NCBI RefSeq assembly: GCF_017355835.1
Contig: NZ_JAFEWF010000003.1
Span: 1 to 64,000, forward strand
DNA: 64,000 nucleotides
Origin: Desertivirga brevis
GTDB lineage: Bacteria > Bacteroidota > Bacteroidia > Sphingobacteriales > Sphingobacteriaceae
Direction of reading: 5' to 3'
Positions 26,914 to 36,238 of this stretch are shown in pieces. Position numbers and translations under genes: made by a program. A model generated the notes under the pieces. It did not search any database and was not told the DNA's origin. It saw only the letters and a list, made by a program, of their open reading frames with translations. Each line of letters begins with the position of its first letter. The first letter of the stretch is position 1.

Positions 26914-29367
26914 ATGAAACTAACCCTAAAGCAAGAGATCTCTACCCTCTTGTTATGCCTGGCCTTCCTTACAGGCTTTAGTCAGGAAACAAAAACTTAT
27001 TCTATTAAGGGCACTGTTACCGATTCGGTAGTTGGAAAAGGCCTGGATTTCGTAACAGTGGCTTTGAAAACGCTTGACGGGAATCCTGTTAGGTCGGCAA
27101 TTAGCTCAGGAAATGGAGATTTTTCTATTGCGAAGGTGCCTACGGGGAAATACCGGCTTTCCCTTATCAATGTTGGTTACAAAACTTGGTTTAAAGATAT
27201 TGAGCTCGTTGGCGATGCCCAGGTACTTAACTTGGGGAGACTTGTTATTTCTCCTCTAAGTGGTCAGCTGAAGGAGGTTACTATTACAGGGGACCGGCCT
27301 TTGATTAAACAGGAAGTAGACCGTATTGCTTACGATGTGCAGGCGGATCCTGAAAATAAGGTGAACACTGTGCTTGAAATGTTACGTAAAGTGCCACTGG
27401 TAACAATTGATGCAGATGACAATATTCAGGTGAAAGGGAGCGGTAGTTTTAGGGTTTTGATAAATGGAAGACCGTCATCCTTAGTGGCTCGTAGTCCTAA
27501 AGACGTTTTCAAAAGCATGCCGGCCAGCAATATACAGAAAATTGAAGTAATCACTACACCTCCTGCAAAGTACGATGGAGAAGGATTAGCAGGCATCATA
27601 AATATTATAACTAATAAAAAGGTCGACCAGGGATATAACGGCTCGGTAACTACGAGATACAATTTTCCATATGGGCCAGGTTCAAACGTACAATTAACGG
27701 TCAAGGGAAAGAAGCTGGGTATATCCTCCTATGTTGGTGGAAATCTTCGAGATTTAGGAGCCACAAGTTTCGCCCTTGCTAGAACAACTTTAGGTGAGAA
27801 TTCCACTTCTTTAATAATGAATGGAAGTAGGGCAAACCAAGGTAGTTATATGTATTCCAATGCAGAGTTGAGCTATGAAATTGATACGCTAAACCTGGTA
27901 ACTGCCGAGTTGGGATATAATTATGGAGACGGGAGAAATAACAACTCTCAGTTCATGAACGAATATTTGGTCGGCAGCAATTCGAGGACTAGCGGCTATA
28001 ATATTTCGAATCCGAGCAGCTATGATTGGAATGGTTATGATCTTGGCCTTAATTATCAGTTAGGATTTAAGCGAAACAAAGAGCAGCTATTTACGGGAAG
28101 TTATAAGATAAATTCAGGTAAGGACAATAACTCCAACAACTTCTTTGCCTATGATCGTTTTCAGTATGATTGGAATTTGCATCCAAATTACGGACAGAAA
28201 AATAATTCCGGAACGAATGAACAGACCATTCAAACGGACTACGTTCATCCATTTAAAAAATTAAATGTTGAAGGGGGGATGAAGCTTATTCTCCGTAATA
28301 ACTTTAGTGAGTTTGAATATGGAACTTATGCTGGAGATACGAAGGAAAGTCTCTATACGGTAGACAATTCAAGATCTAACAATTTTAATTATGATCAAAA
28401 TGTGTACAGCTTTTATAATTCGTATCATTTGAAGCTTAAAGACTGGGCCATTAAAGGCGGCCTGCGTTTAGAGAGGACGGTCGTAGATGCCTACTTCGAA
28501 TCCGTAAATACACCTCTAAATACCGACTACAATAACTTTATCCCTTCTTTGTCAATTCAAAAGAAGTTTAAGAAGAGCAGTAGTGTCAACCTGGGGTACA
28601 CGCAGCGAATTCAGAGACCCAATATTTGGGAATTGAATCCTTTTGAAGAGCAGCTGAATGATAAATTCATCCGATCAGGCAACAAAGATCTTGAGCCCGT
28701 ACTAAATCATAATTTCGACTTAAACTATAGTTGGTTTAAAAAGGGATCATTAAATCTTGGCTTAAGTTATTCTTTTGCTAACAATACTATCCAGTATGTA
28801 AATCGGGTTGAAGGTAATGTCGGACGAGCGACTTATGAAAATATTGGTAAGAATAAGAATTTCGGATTTAATGTGAATACTAATCAACAGATAACTAAAG
28901 CCTTTAACATTAATTTAAATGGACGTTTGTCGTATGTATTGATGGACGGGGTTATTGACGGTGTTAACATGCAAAACGAGGGAATGCAGGGAAATATCTA
29001 TACTTATCTGGGATATAAATTCAAGAACGACTGGAGAGCAGGTGTGAATGCTGGTTTCTATAGCGCTTGGATCACCTTGCAGGGACAGTCTAATCCATAC
29101 TACTATACATCAGCCAGCTTATCTAAGGAGTTCTACAAGAAGAAAGCTTCAGTTTCTGCTTCTGTAAATAATCCTTTCCAGAAGTTTAGGAATTGGACAA
29201 ATGAAACAAGTTCTTTGCAGTTTATACAGTCTGAAACCTTTCAAAATTTCTACAGAACTTTTGCCCTTAGTTTAAATTACAAGTTTGGTAAATTGAATGG
29301 GGCTATTAAGAAGAATCAGCGTGGAATTCAGAATGATGATGTTGCCGGTAAAAGTGGAGGCAATTAA
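26914..29367 (+). CDS. TonB-dependent receptor-like outer-membrane beta-barrel protein
   Basis: An 817-residue protein of the outer membrane beta-barrel family. A signal peptide (MKLTLKQEISTLLLCLAFLTGFSQ) is followed by a carboxypeptidase-regulatory-like domain (about 30-115), a plug-like domain with IEVITTPPAKYDGEGLAGIINI (about 125-230), and a long barrel ending FALSLNYKFG with a short charged tail. Such proteins bring ligands through the outer membrane, but many of this subgroup lack a clear TonB box and their ligands are unknown. No SusD partner is adjacent. It is monocistronic. Confidence 0.88.
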   Translation: MKLTLKQEISTLLLCLAFLTGFSQETKTYSIKGTVTDSVVGKGLDFVTVALKTLDGNPVRSAISSGNGDFSIAKVPTGKYRLSLINVGYKTWFKDIELVGDAQVLNLGRLVISPLSGQLKEVTITGDRPLIKQEVDRIAYDVQADPENKVNTVLEMLRKVPLVTIDADDNIQVKGSGSFRVLINGRPSSLVARSPKDVFKSMPASNIQKIEVITTPPAKYDGEGLAGIINIITNKKVDQGYNGSVTTRYNFPYGPGSNVQLTVKGKKLGISSYVGGNLRDLGATSFALARTTLGENSTSLIMNGSRANQGSYMYSNAELSYEIDTLNLVTAELGYNYGDGRNNNSQFMNEYLVGSNSRTSGYNISNPSSYDWNGYDLGLNYQLGFKRNKEQLFTGSYKINSGKDNNSNNFFAYDRFQYDWNLHPNYGQKNNSGTNEQTIQTDYVHPFKKLNVEGGMKLILRNNFSEFEYGTYAGDTKESLYTVDNSRSNNFNYDQNVYSFYNSYHLKLKDWAIKGGLRLERTVVDAYFESVNTPLNTDYNNFIPSLSIQKKFKKSSSVNLGYTQRIQRPNIWELNPFEEQLNDKFIRSGNKDLEPVLNHNFDLNYSWFKKGSLNLGLSYSFANNTIQYVNRVEGNVGRATYENIGKNKNFGFNVNTNQQITKAFNINLNGRLSYVLMDGVIDGVNMQNEGMQGNIYTYLGYKFKNDWRAGVNAGFYSAWITLQGQSNPYYYTSASLSKEFYKKKASVSASVNNPFQKFRNWTNETSSLQFIQSETFQNFYRTFALSLNYKFGKLNGAIKKNQRGIQNDDVAGKSGGN

Positions 29368-29379
29368 AGTCGGGTGATT

Positions 29380-29404
29380 AAAAAAGGGCCTGAGCCCTTT
29401 TTTT
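29380..29404. terminator. Bidirectional terminator
   Basis: aaaaaagggc/gccctttttt with a CTGA loop, between the convergent receptor gene and the kinase fusion gene. It overlaps the stop codon of the latter. Confidence 0.8.
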
Positions 29405-30554
29405 AATTCGAATCTCGTCTTCTGATCTTGATTCTAATAGCATTTTCAATCGGTTTTTCTGATACGAAGATCAAATAACCACCGCCACCTGCGCCACTAA
29501 GTTTCCAGCCGGTAGCCTGGTCTTTATATGCCTCAATCTGATCGAATATCTCTTTGGAAGCCATGTTAGGGAACATCGCTATTTGAGCCCTAAACGATTG
29601 AGTGAGGTACTTTCCAAACTCCTTTACATCTTTATCCAAAATAGCTTTCCAGCAAGCATCCGCTGCATCCGCTAATGCTTTAGCTCCTTCTTCGTTTACG
29701 TTTGTATTTTCAAGAACTGAGTATTCTGATGTTCGTGGGCCAAGGGTCACCAGGTAAAGATGAGATTCTATCCAGTCAAGGAGCTCTTCATCGTAAACCG
29801 ACTCAATGCTTTCAGGCCAATAATTTCCTTTATAGTTCAGCTTATTTAATCCCGGAAAGACAATTCCAATCGCGTCTTGAGAACCTGCTACCTCTTTAGT
29901 TCCCGGAGGATTCTCGTAGGTAAAAAGGATCTTCGCAAGTTTTTCTCGGTCACCTGTAGGGATTTCTGTTCGCCATAATTCTATAGCCTTGTTCCTGGTA
30001 CTTGACGACATTCCACTACGGTTATTAAATTCTATAGTTGGCTCAATTGATATAGTCAATACCGGTCCCGGGTAATGCTTTGAAACGAAGGGCTGGTCTA
30101 ACCAACCACCTGCTAGATCAATTCTAAAGGGAATCAGGCATTCGGTACGAAGCGTTGTTGTTGAACGTGGTGGTAAATTTTCATGAGGTATCCGTTGCAA
30201 AACATGATATTCAATGTTTTTTTGCTTGCATATCTCAGATTTTGCCGGAGTTGCTCCGTCTTCATTAACCAGGAAGATGTCTGGTTGTATCTCATCCAGT
30301 TCTTCCATGAAGTCAATAATTCCAAAGCCTCTGTTTACTCTGCACTCTTTTATCCCTGCAAGGGCTTCGATCATATATTTTCTCTCGGCTTCGGGATTTA
30401 CGGGATATCTTCCTTTTAACTGGTAAACGTTTGCATCGTTCCCTATACAAACGTGAACATCGCCCATTTTTGCTGCTTCCTTTAGAAAGGCAACATGGCC
30501 ACTATGTAAAAGGTCGAAACAACCCGTAACCATAACTTTTTTAGGTCTGCTCAT
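29403..30554 (-). CDS. Fusion of a cytidylyltransferase-like domain and a GHMP-type sugar kinase
   Basis: A 383-residue two-domain protein. Residues 1-135 are a nucleotidyltransferase of the HIGH superfamily: GCFDLLHSGH at 11-20 and, at the domain end, RSTTTLR in place of the usual ISSTR. Residues from about 138 form a GHMP kinase: PFRIDLAGGWLDQP at the start, GMSSST as the phosphate-binding loop, and LSGAGGGGYLIFV near the end, like heptose or fucose kinases. A fused kinase and nucleotidyltransferase would turn a sugar into its nucleotide-activated form, as HldE and Fkp do, but with different kinase folds. The sugar is unknown. It stands alone. Confidence 0.8.
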   Translation of the reverse strand: MSRPKKVMVTGCFDLLHSGHVAFLKEAAKMGDVHVCIGNDANVYQLKGRYPVNPEAERKYMIEALAGIKECRVNRGFGIIDFMEELDEIQPDIFLVNEDGATPAKSEICKQKNIEYHVLQRIPHENLPPRSTTTLRTECLIPFRIDLAGGWLDQPFVSKHYPGPVLTISIEPTIEFNNRSGMSSSTRNKAIELWRTEIPTGDREKLAKILFTYENPPGTKEVAGSQDAIGIVFPGLNKLNYKGNYWPESIESVYDEELLDWIESHLYLVTLGPRTSEYSVLENTNVNEEGAKALADAADACWKAILDKDVKEFGKYLTQSFRAQIAMFPNMASKEIFDQIEAYKDQATGWKLSGAGGGGYLIFVSEKPIENAIRIKIRRRDSN

Positions 30555-30937
30555 AAATGTTTATCCAAATAGTATTTTCGTAAGTTGAGATTGTAAATTA
30601 ACAGCTTTTTTCTGAAAGTTTAATTGTTTTTAAGAGGCCAAAAAGAACCTTCGAGCTGTTTTCATCCTCGGTTTGTGAGCTTTTGCTCATGAAGGTTTAT
30701 TAACCTCCACTCTTACTTCCCATGACCCTTCCGTTGTCTTTCATCTGCCTGCCGTAAGCAGAAGGAATTGAACTAAGAGAGGCAGGAGATAGATAAGGAG
30801 TTAATAGTTCATAATTATACCAGCTTATTGCACTGTTTTTGGTATATATTAGTTTTTTTACTTCAATGCTTGTTTCAACATTTTTTTATTAAGTAACTTG
30901 CACGTCCAGCCAAATTTCAAACATTATTCTTATTTCA
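30555..30937. other. Intergenic region between divergent genes
   Basis: About 380 AT-rich bases separating the kinase fusion (minus) from the ArsC-like gene (plus), so it must hold promoters for both. Weak short inverted repeats (for example tgagc/gctca at 30676-30689) are present, but I see no RNA gene or consensus -7 box. Confidence 0.5.
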
Positions 30938-31282
30938 ATGACAATTTACGGGATCAAAAATTGCGACACGGTTAAAAAGGCCTTGAAGTGGTTAGACGAC
31001 AAAGGAGTTCAGTACGAGTTTCACGATTTTAAAAAATTGGGTGTTAGTACCGAGAAGCTTAGCGAATGGTCTGCACTTGTAGGTTATGAGGCTTTGGTCA
31101 ACAAAAAGGGAACAACCTGGAAGAAATTGAGCCAGGAGGAGCAACAATCAATAATCAGCGAAGAGTCTGCTTTTCAGTTGATGCAAGACAAGACTAGTAT
31201 TATAAAGCGCCCTGTAATAGAGAAAGAAGGTAAAATTGCTTTAGGTTTTAATCCGGAAGCGATAGAGGGGTTGCTAAAGTAA
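30938..31282 (+). CDS. ArsC/Spx family reductase-like protein (YffB type)
   Basis: A 114-residue thioredoxin-fold protein starting MTIYGIKNCDTVKKA. The single N-terminal cysteine (Cys9) followed by Asp-Thr is the YffB/ArsC pattern, not the CxxC of Spx. The conserved Lys/Arg-Pro near the C-terminus is IIKRPVIEKEG. Relatives bind glutathione or act as thiol oxidoreductases; arsenate reduction is not implied, and no ars genes are near. It lies 51 bases upstream of the M1 peptidase gene on the same strand. Confidence 0.88.
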   Translation: MTIYGIKNCDTVKKALKWLDDKGVQYEFHDFKKLGVSTEKLSEWSALVGYEALVNKKGTTWKKLSQEEQQSIISEESAFQLMQDKTSIIKRPVIEKEGKIALGFNPEAIEGLLK

Positions 31283-31333
31283 ACAAAATCCTCAGGTATG
31301 TTTTATAACACCTGTAAATAATGGATATCAACT

Positions 31334-33313
31334 ATGTACAGATATATTTGTTCAATTTTATACTTTCTAATATTCCAGCTTAGCGTTAATGCTCAGCAAT
31401 CCTCTGGATCAAAAAACCAGGTAACAAGTAATTATAGTTATATAGAGGCTTTCAAGCCTAACTTTTACAAAAATGGTGGCTCGGAATATAGATTAGCAAG
31501 TGGGAAGCCTGGACCTCTTTATTGGCAGAATAGGGCTGATTACCAGATAGCCGTAAGGTTAGATGAGACTAAAAACGAGGTGTCAGGTTACGAATACATC
31601 ACTTATACGAACAACAGCCCTGATAATTTAGAGTTCCTTTGGTTGCAACTAGATCAAAACTTATTTACGAAAGGTTCAAGAGGATCTGCAATTGTGCCTT
31701 TAAGTGGAAGCAGGAATGGGGGCAGAGGGCAGGTCTTTGATGCAGGTTTTAATATAAAATCTGTCAGAATTGTTAAAGGTACTACTGAGACAGATCTTCG
31801 TTATTCTATCAATGATACTAAAATGCAAGTTTTTCTGCCCGAGGATGTGAAGGCAAAAGGGGGGCAGATAAAATTCCGGATAGAATTTTCTTTTATTTCG
31901 CCGGCTTATGGATCCGACCGAATGGGCATACTCGAAACCAGGAATGGGAAAATCTTTTCAATGGCCCAGTGGTACCCCAGAATGTATGTTTATGATGACA
32001 TGAATGGATGGAACGTTATTCCTTATACCGGACCAAGTGAGTTTTATCTGGAGTATGGAAATTTCGATGTGAAGATTACTGCTCCCTCAAATCATATTGT
32101 TGTTTGCTCTGGCGAGCTTCAGAATCCCAAAGATGTATATTCGGGAGAGCAACAAAGGTTATGGCAGGCGGCTTCAAAGAGTGATGAAACAATAGTGATT
32201 CGAACTTCTAAAGATGTAAAAAATGGCGCGGACCGTCCTAAAGGGAAGCCAGAATTAACCTGGCATTATAAGATCGAAAGCTCCAGGGATGTTGCATGGG
32301 CGTCATCTTCAGCTTTTATTATCGATGCGGCAAGGATCAATTTGCCATCGGGGAAAAATGCCTTGGCAATCTCGGCTTATCCAGAAGAAAGCAGCGGTAA
32401 TAAGGCCTGGGGCAGGGCTACCGAATATACTAAGTCGTCGATTGAGTTTAATTCAAAGAAATGGTATGAGTACCCTTATCCTGCAGCGGTTAATGTGGCA
32501 AGCAATGTAAGTGGGATGGAATATCCGGGTATTGTTTTTTGTGGTTCAAAAGACAGAGCAGAGAGTTTATGGGATGTGACGGATCATGAGTTTGGCCACA
32601 CTTGGTTCCCTATGATCGTTGGAAGTAATGAGCGTCTATTTGCCTGGATGGATGAAGGCTTTAATACTTTTATTAATACCTTAACGACAGATAATTTCAA
32701 TAACGGCGAATATAGACAGCAGAAGAAAGATATGCACCAATGGGCTGCAAGTTTAATGTCATCACAATTGGAACCTGTTTTTGTTAGTCCCGATAATATG
32801 AAGGAAGCAAATATCGGGATGCTGGCCTATTACAAACCAGGAGCGGGGTTGTCGTTGCTAAGAGACGAGATCTTAGGACCTGAGCGCTTTGATAGGGCTT
32901 TCAAAGCCTATATCGATCGCTGGGCCTTCAAACACCCTGGTCCCGATGATTTCTTCAGGACTATGGAGAATGTCTCTGGGGAGAAGCTCGACTGGTTTTG
33001 GCGGGGATGGTTTATGGGTAATTGGCGTTTGGACCAGGCTGTACTTGGCGTTAATTATATAAAGTCTAGCCCGAAGAACGGAGCATTAATTACAATCGCT
33101 AATCTCGAGAAACTACCCATGCCACTAACCGTAGATATAACGGTAAAGGGAGGGAAAACATCAAGGGTAAGCTTTCCAGTAGAAATCTGGGCTAGAAACA
33201 ATAGCTGGACGTTTCAATATCCATCAACAGAGGAAATTGAGAAGGTTGTTGTAGATCCGGAGAAAGTGCTTCCCGACTTTAATTCAGGAAATAATATTTG
33301 GAAGAAGAATTAG
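31334..33313 (+). CDS. M1-family metallopeptidase, secreted
   Basis: A 659-residue zinc peptidase. A signal peptide ending VNAQ precedes the N-terminal beta domain. The catalytic site is HEFGHTWF at about residue 417, with the third zinc ligand in the DEGFNTF helix. The GxMEN substrate motif is present as [11 protein letters not shown]. It lacks the long C-terminal helical domain of full-size aminopeptidase N. It is only distantly similar to the M1 enzyme at 2290. A terminator hairpin lies at 33341-33376. Confidence 0.88.
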   Translation: MYRYICSILYFLIFQLSVNAQQSSGSKNQVTSNYSYIEAFKPNFYKNGGSEYRLASGKPGPLYWQNRADYQIAVRLDETKNEVSGYEYITYTNNSPDNLEFLWLQLDQNLFTKGSRGSAIVPLSGSRNGGRGQVFDAGFNIKSVRIVKGTTETDLRYSINDTKMQVFLPEDVKAKGGQIKFRIEFSFISPAYGSDRMGILETRNGKIFSMAQWYPRMYVYDDMNGWNVIPYTGPSEFYLEYGNFDVKITAPSNHIVVCSGELQNPKDVYSGEQQRLWQAASKSDETIVIRTSKDVKNGADRPKGKPELTWHYKIESSRDVAWASSSAFIIDAARINLPSGKNALAISAYPEESSGNKAWGRATEYTKSSIEFNSKKWYEYPYPAAVNVASNVSGMEYPGIVFCGSKDRAESLWDVTDHEFGHTWFPMIVGSNERLFAWMDEGFNTFINTLTTDNFNNGEYRQQKKDMHQWAASLMSSQLEPVFVSPDNMKEANIGMLAYYKPGAGLSLLRDEILGPERFDRAFKAYIDRWAFKHPGPDDFFRTMENVSGEKLDWFWRGWFMGNWRLDQAVLGVNYIKSSPKNGALITIANLEKLPMPLTVDITVKGGKTSRVSFPVEIWARNNSWTFQYPSTEEIEKVVVDPEKVLPDFNSGNNIWKKN

Positions 33314-33340
33314 GGACTTACTAAGTCTGATGTTTCTTGA

Positions 33341-33376
33341 TAAACCTGTTCGGTCTAAAACTGAGCGGGTTTTTTG
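33341..33376 (+). terminator. Terminator after the M1 peptidase
   Basis: aaacctgttc pairs (with G-T pairs) with gagcgggttt, followed by a run of T. Confidence 0.65.
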
Positions 33377-33460
33377 TTTTCGCTGCATTTTCAAGCGTCT
33401 TCTAAACCAGGGGATGAAGTATTTGGGGTTTAGAGTTTTTTATAAGCGAGAAATTTCTAG

Positions 33461-33492
33461 AAGGCCTCAAAGAGAATGTACTTTGAGGCCTT
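33461..33492 (-). terminator. Hairpin at the end of the IPT lipoprotein gene
   Basis: A perfect 12-base inverted repeat, aaggcctcaaag and ctttgaggcctt, with an eight-base loop. It lies just after the minus-strand stop codon, with only a weak T tract. Confidence 0.55.
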
Positions 33493-33500
33493 AGAATTAA

Positions 33501-35210
33501 TTATTGAGTAGTAAAAGTGAAATTATTCTGACTAACAACAGTCTGACCATAACTATTAGTGACGCTTATCTTCATGGCTCCAGGTGTAAGCCCGGAAGGA
33601 ACAAGAACTTTTATACTTGAATCAGTAGGCGCAATAATTGGAGTTGCAACAACGGTTCCGAATTTTACGCTATTGTTATAAAGATATGGACCGGGAGTGA
33701 AGCCAGTTCCATGAATTGTCACTTCTGTGCCTGCTACCCCAGAGGTTGGTGAAAATGAAGTAATAGAAGGTGCCAAAACCGTAAAGTTGTCGGCTGCAGT
33801 AACAGTGGTGTTTCCCGCTCTAACTGATATTTTCACCTCCCCTGTGCTCACCCCGGCTGGTACATTAACTTTAAGTGCAGTTGTACTTGTACTATACGTG
33901 GATGTTGTTATTGATCCAAAATACACAGTATAATTATAATTAGGCACAAAATCTCCTTGTATGGTCACCTCTTTGCCGGGAGCCCCGGACGATGGAGAGA
34001 AATTGCTGATTGTTATAGGCTTCACTCTAAGTCTTTGTGGTGCCTCAACATTAAATGGTCCACATTTTAAGACTACCTTGTGATCTCCAACGGGAAAGTC
34101 ATTTGGAATAGTAACATTAATCTGCCCAGTTGAAACAATATTTACATTCGTTGCTGGTACGTCTCCAATAGTAACTGAAATTCCTCCGGGATAATATGAG
34201 TTGGAGTTGTAAAAGTTATTTCCGAAGATTGAAAAAGAACTCCCAGCCAGACCAGATGAAGGGGATATTGATGATACTGTTGGTGGTATAAGTGTAAATT
34301 CCCCAGGAATGACGGTTTTGATTCCATCAATTTCTACTGCAATCTGGAATTTCTCTTCAGTAACGTTGGAAGGGATCGATACAGTGAGAAGGCCTGAGTT
34401 TATGCTAAAATTGCTTGTAGAAGCAACAGACCCGAAGTAAACTCTTAAGGAATTATAAGAATAATAACTTGGTAGATTGGTGGCTGAAATACTAATTGTA
34501 GTATTAAGATGACCTGACTTTGGCGAGAAATCATTAAAAGTTGGGATTAGCTTAAAACTACTGCTAAGTTGTGTAATTCCTCCTCCTACATTTACACTAA
34601 TCGGAATTTGGTTGTAGCTATAAGAGGAGCTGTTTATGCCGGAAGGAACTTCAACGACAATTTTTGAAGAATTAATACTGACAATATTAGCTGAAACATT
34701 TGCGAACGTTACCTGGACTTCGTCTTTACTTAATGAATAAAAGTTTCCTGAAAGTGTTATTTGGTCTCCTGTTTTACCATAGGATGGGCTAACCGAAGAA
34801 ACTGCAGTGTTTGGAAGTTGGACAGAAACAACAGAACCGTAAGCAGTCCCGTTCTCATCTGTCAAATATGCTCTAACAAAAACAGTACGATCGTAACTTG
34901 AGGAACTGGTAACAGTAAATTCAGAACTTATAGTTTGTTCATTTACATTCGCTCCAAGAGAAACTTTTGTTCCTGCCCCTGCAGTTACGGCAGAGCTCGA
35001 ACCGTACAGAAAGCCATGGTCGATTATCTTGAACGAACCTTTGTGAACAATTTCTCCAGTAGCCTTAACTTTTGCAGGAGAAATGGCCTGAACGTTAATT
35101 GTTCTGATTTCCGGATGAGATTCTTCATCTTTTTTGCATCCCACTAGAACACATAAAAAGAGAATGAGACAAGTAAGGGAGTAAAGACTCTTTGGTAATA
35201 TGATTTTCAT
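33501..35210 (-). CDS. Cell-surface lipoprotein with five IPT/TIG repeats
   Basis: A 569-residue lipoprotein. The signal ends at LVGC with the lipidated Cys25 followed by KKDEE. A fibronectin-like segment (about 35-135) is followed by five immunoglobulin-like IPT/TIG repeats, each starting with a variant of SFSPTSGxxGTxVTIxG: SSVSPSYGKTG, NDFSPKSGHLN, SSISPSSGLAG, SNFSPSSGAPG and TSFSPTSGVAG. Such repeats usually mediate binding to glycans or proteins at the surface. It follows the beta-barrel gene by 16 bases on the same strand, so the two likely form one unit. Confidence 0.85.
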   Translation of the reverse strand: MKIILPKSLYSLTCLILFLCVLVGCKKDEESHPEIRTINVQAISPAKVKATGEIVHKGSFKIIDHGFLYGSSSAVTAGAGTKVSLGANVNEQTISSEFTVTSSSSYDRTVFVRAYLTDENGTAYGSVVSVQLPNTAVSSVSPSYGKTGDQITLSGNFYSLSKDEVQVTFANVSANIVSINSSKIVVEVPSGINSSSYSYNQIPISVNVGGGITQLSSSFKLIPTFNDFSPKSGHLNTTISISATNLPSYYSYNSLRVYFGSVASTSNFSINSGLLTVSIPSNVTEEKFQIAVEIDGIKTVIPGEFTLIPPTVSSISPSSGLAGSSFSIFGNNFYNSNSYYPGGISVTIGDVPATNVNIVSTGQINVTIPNDFPVGDHKVVLKCGPFNVEAPQRLRVKPITISNFSPSSGAPGKEVTIQGDFVPNYNYTVYFGSITTSTYSTSTTALKVNVPAGVSTGEVKISVRAGNTTVTAADNFTVLAPSITSFSPTSGVAGTEVTIHGTGFTPGPYLYNNSVKFGTVVATPIIAPTDSSIKVLVPSGLTPGAMKISVTNSYGQTVVSQNNFTFTTQ

Positions 35211-35226
35211 TGTGACTTAAGATTGA

Positions 35227-36042
35227 TTAGAAGATATAACCTATGCGGATACCGTTCATTAATGTCGGCCCAAAAGATAAACTTTTGTTTTTCAGCACTG
35301 GGTCATTTATAGGAGTAGTACTTGTATTTCCTGTTTGCGTGATCTCGGTGTCCTTGTATTTCGTCGAATTAATTCCAAAATTAAACTCGTAGCCTAGGAA
35401 GAAATTTTTGGCCATATAGAAGTCAAATCCTGTTATTAAATGCAAGCCTACTCGGGTGTACCCATAATCGCTCGGGTTTATTGAGTATAAAACTTGGGTC
35501 GAAGATCCATTATAGTAAGTATAAGGAATTGGACTTGCCCAGCTGTTTTTGTACTCGGTAACTACTTGGCCGCTCGTTATCTTTTGATTAGCTGATCTAT
35601 CTGTAACAGATATGTCAACCCCAATAAAAGGAGATAACCTTCTGGTTCCTTTAAAATGCTTCTCGAAACCAATATTTGCTCCTATAGTAAAACTTTCACG
35701 TTTGCTTTCATAGTTGGCATTTGTGTTAGTTCCGTAATAGTTTTTACTGGAAAATGTTGAGTCAACAGAGCTTGCGTTAAATCCGACTCTTATTGCAAAG
35801 TCTGGCTTAGTAAAAAACCTAAATTTGATTTGATTAAGAGAATTATTAAGCTTTAGGTCCCCTTTGAAAGGGTTGAAGTTCAGTTCAGTTGAAATAGCTC
35901 CCCGATTGGCTTTTAACTGGTCTTCATTGTGCGTTTTTGTTTTTTTTTGTCTAACAGTTTTCTGTTCAGGTTGGGACTCTTGTCCATTTGCAAAGAAGGC
36001 ACTCAGGCATACTGCCATAGTGATTAAGGTTTTTTTCATCAT
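35227..36042 (-). CDS. Outer-membrane beta-barrel protein
   Basis: A 271-residue protein with a signal peptide (MMKKTLITMAVCLSAFFANGQ), a short charged linker, and alternating amphipathic strands such as FRFFTKPDFAIRVGFN and FTIGANIGFEKHF. It ends in GIRIGYIF, the terminal aromatic strand typical of outer-membrane barrels. It resembles OmpA-fold or porin-family eight- to ten-stranded proteins of Bacteroidota. It is the first gene of a two-gene unit with the IPT-repeat lipoprotein and diverges from rhaT. Confidence 0.75.
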   Translation of the reverse strand: MMKKTLITMAVCLSAFFANGQESQPEQKTVRQKKTKTHNEDQLKANRGAISTELNFNPFKGDLKLNNSLNQIKFRFFTKPDFAIRVGFNASSVDSTFSSKNYYGTNTNANYESKRESFTIGANIGFEKHFKGTRRLSPFIGVDISVTDRSANQKITSGQVVTEYKNSWASPIPYTYYNGSSTQVLYSINPSDYGYTRVGLHLITGFDFYMAKNFFLGYEFNFGINSTKYKDTEITQTGNTSTTPINDPVLKNKSLSFGPTLMNGIRIGYIF

Positions 36043-36146
36043 ACAAGTTTAAATTGGTGGTAAAATTAATAGAAATTGATTCAACCCATAATTAATTCTT
36101 GTTAATTTATTTATCAAAGATTAAAAGTTTGGTTTGATGTACTTAA

Positions 36147-36176
36147 ATGCACTTTTCTCATGACAGTGCATGACAG
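36147..36176. promoter_or_regulatory. Candidate operator upstream of rhaT
   Basis: ATGCACT (36147-36153) and AGTGCAT (36165-36171) form an inverted repeat with an 11-base spacer. A direct repeat CATGACAG also occurs twice, 10 bases apart (36159-36166 and 36169-36176). It lies 62 bases before the rhaT start. The regulator is not in this window. Confidence 0.35.
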
Positions 36177-36238
36177 AAGAATATAATTGCTTCTGTAATT
36201 TTACCAGCATAAACAACAATTAGAACCATACAAACGAA

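Noticed and set aside
30938..31282. Arsenate reductase
   Set aside because: The YffB-type motif and absence of arsenic resistance neighbours do not support arsenate as substrate.
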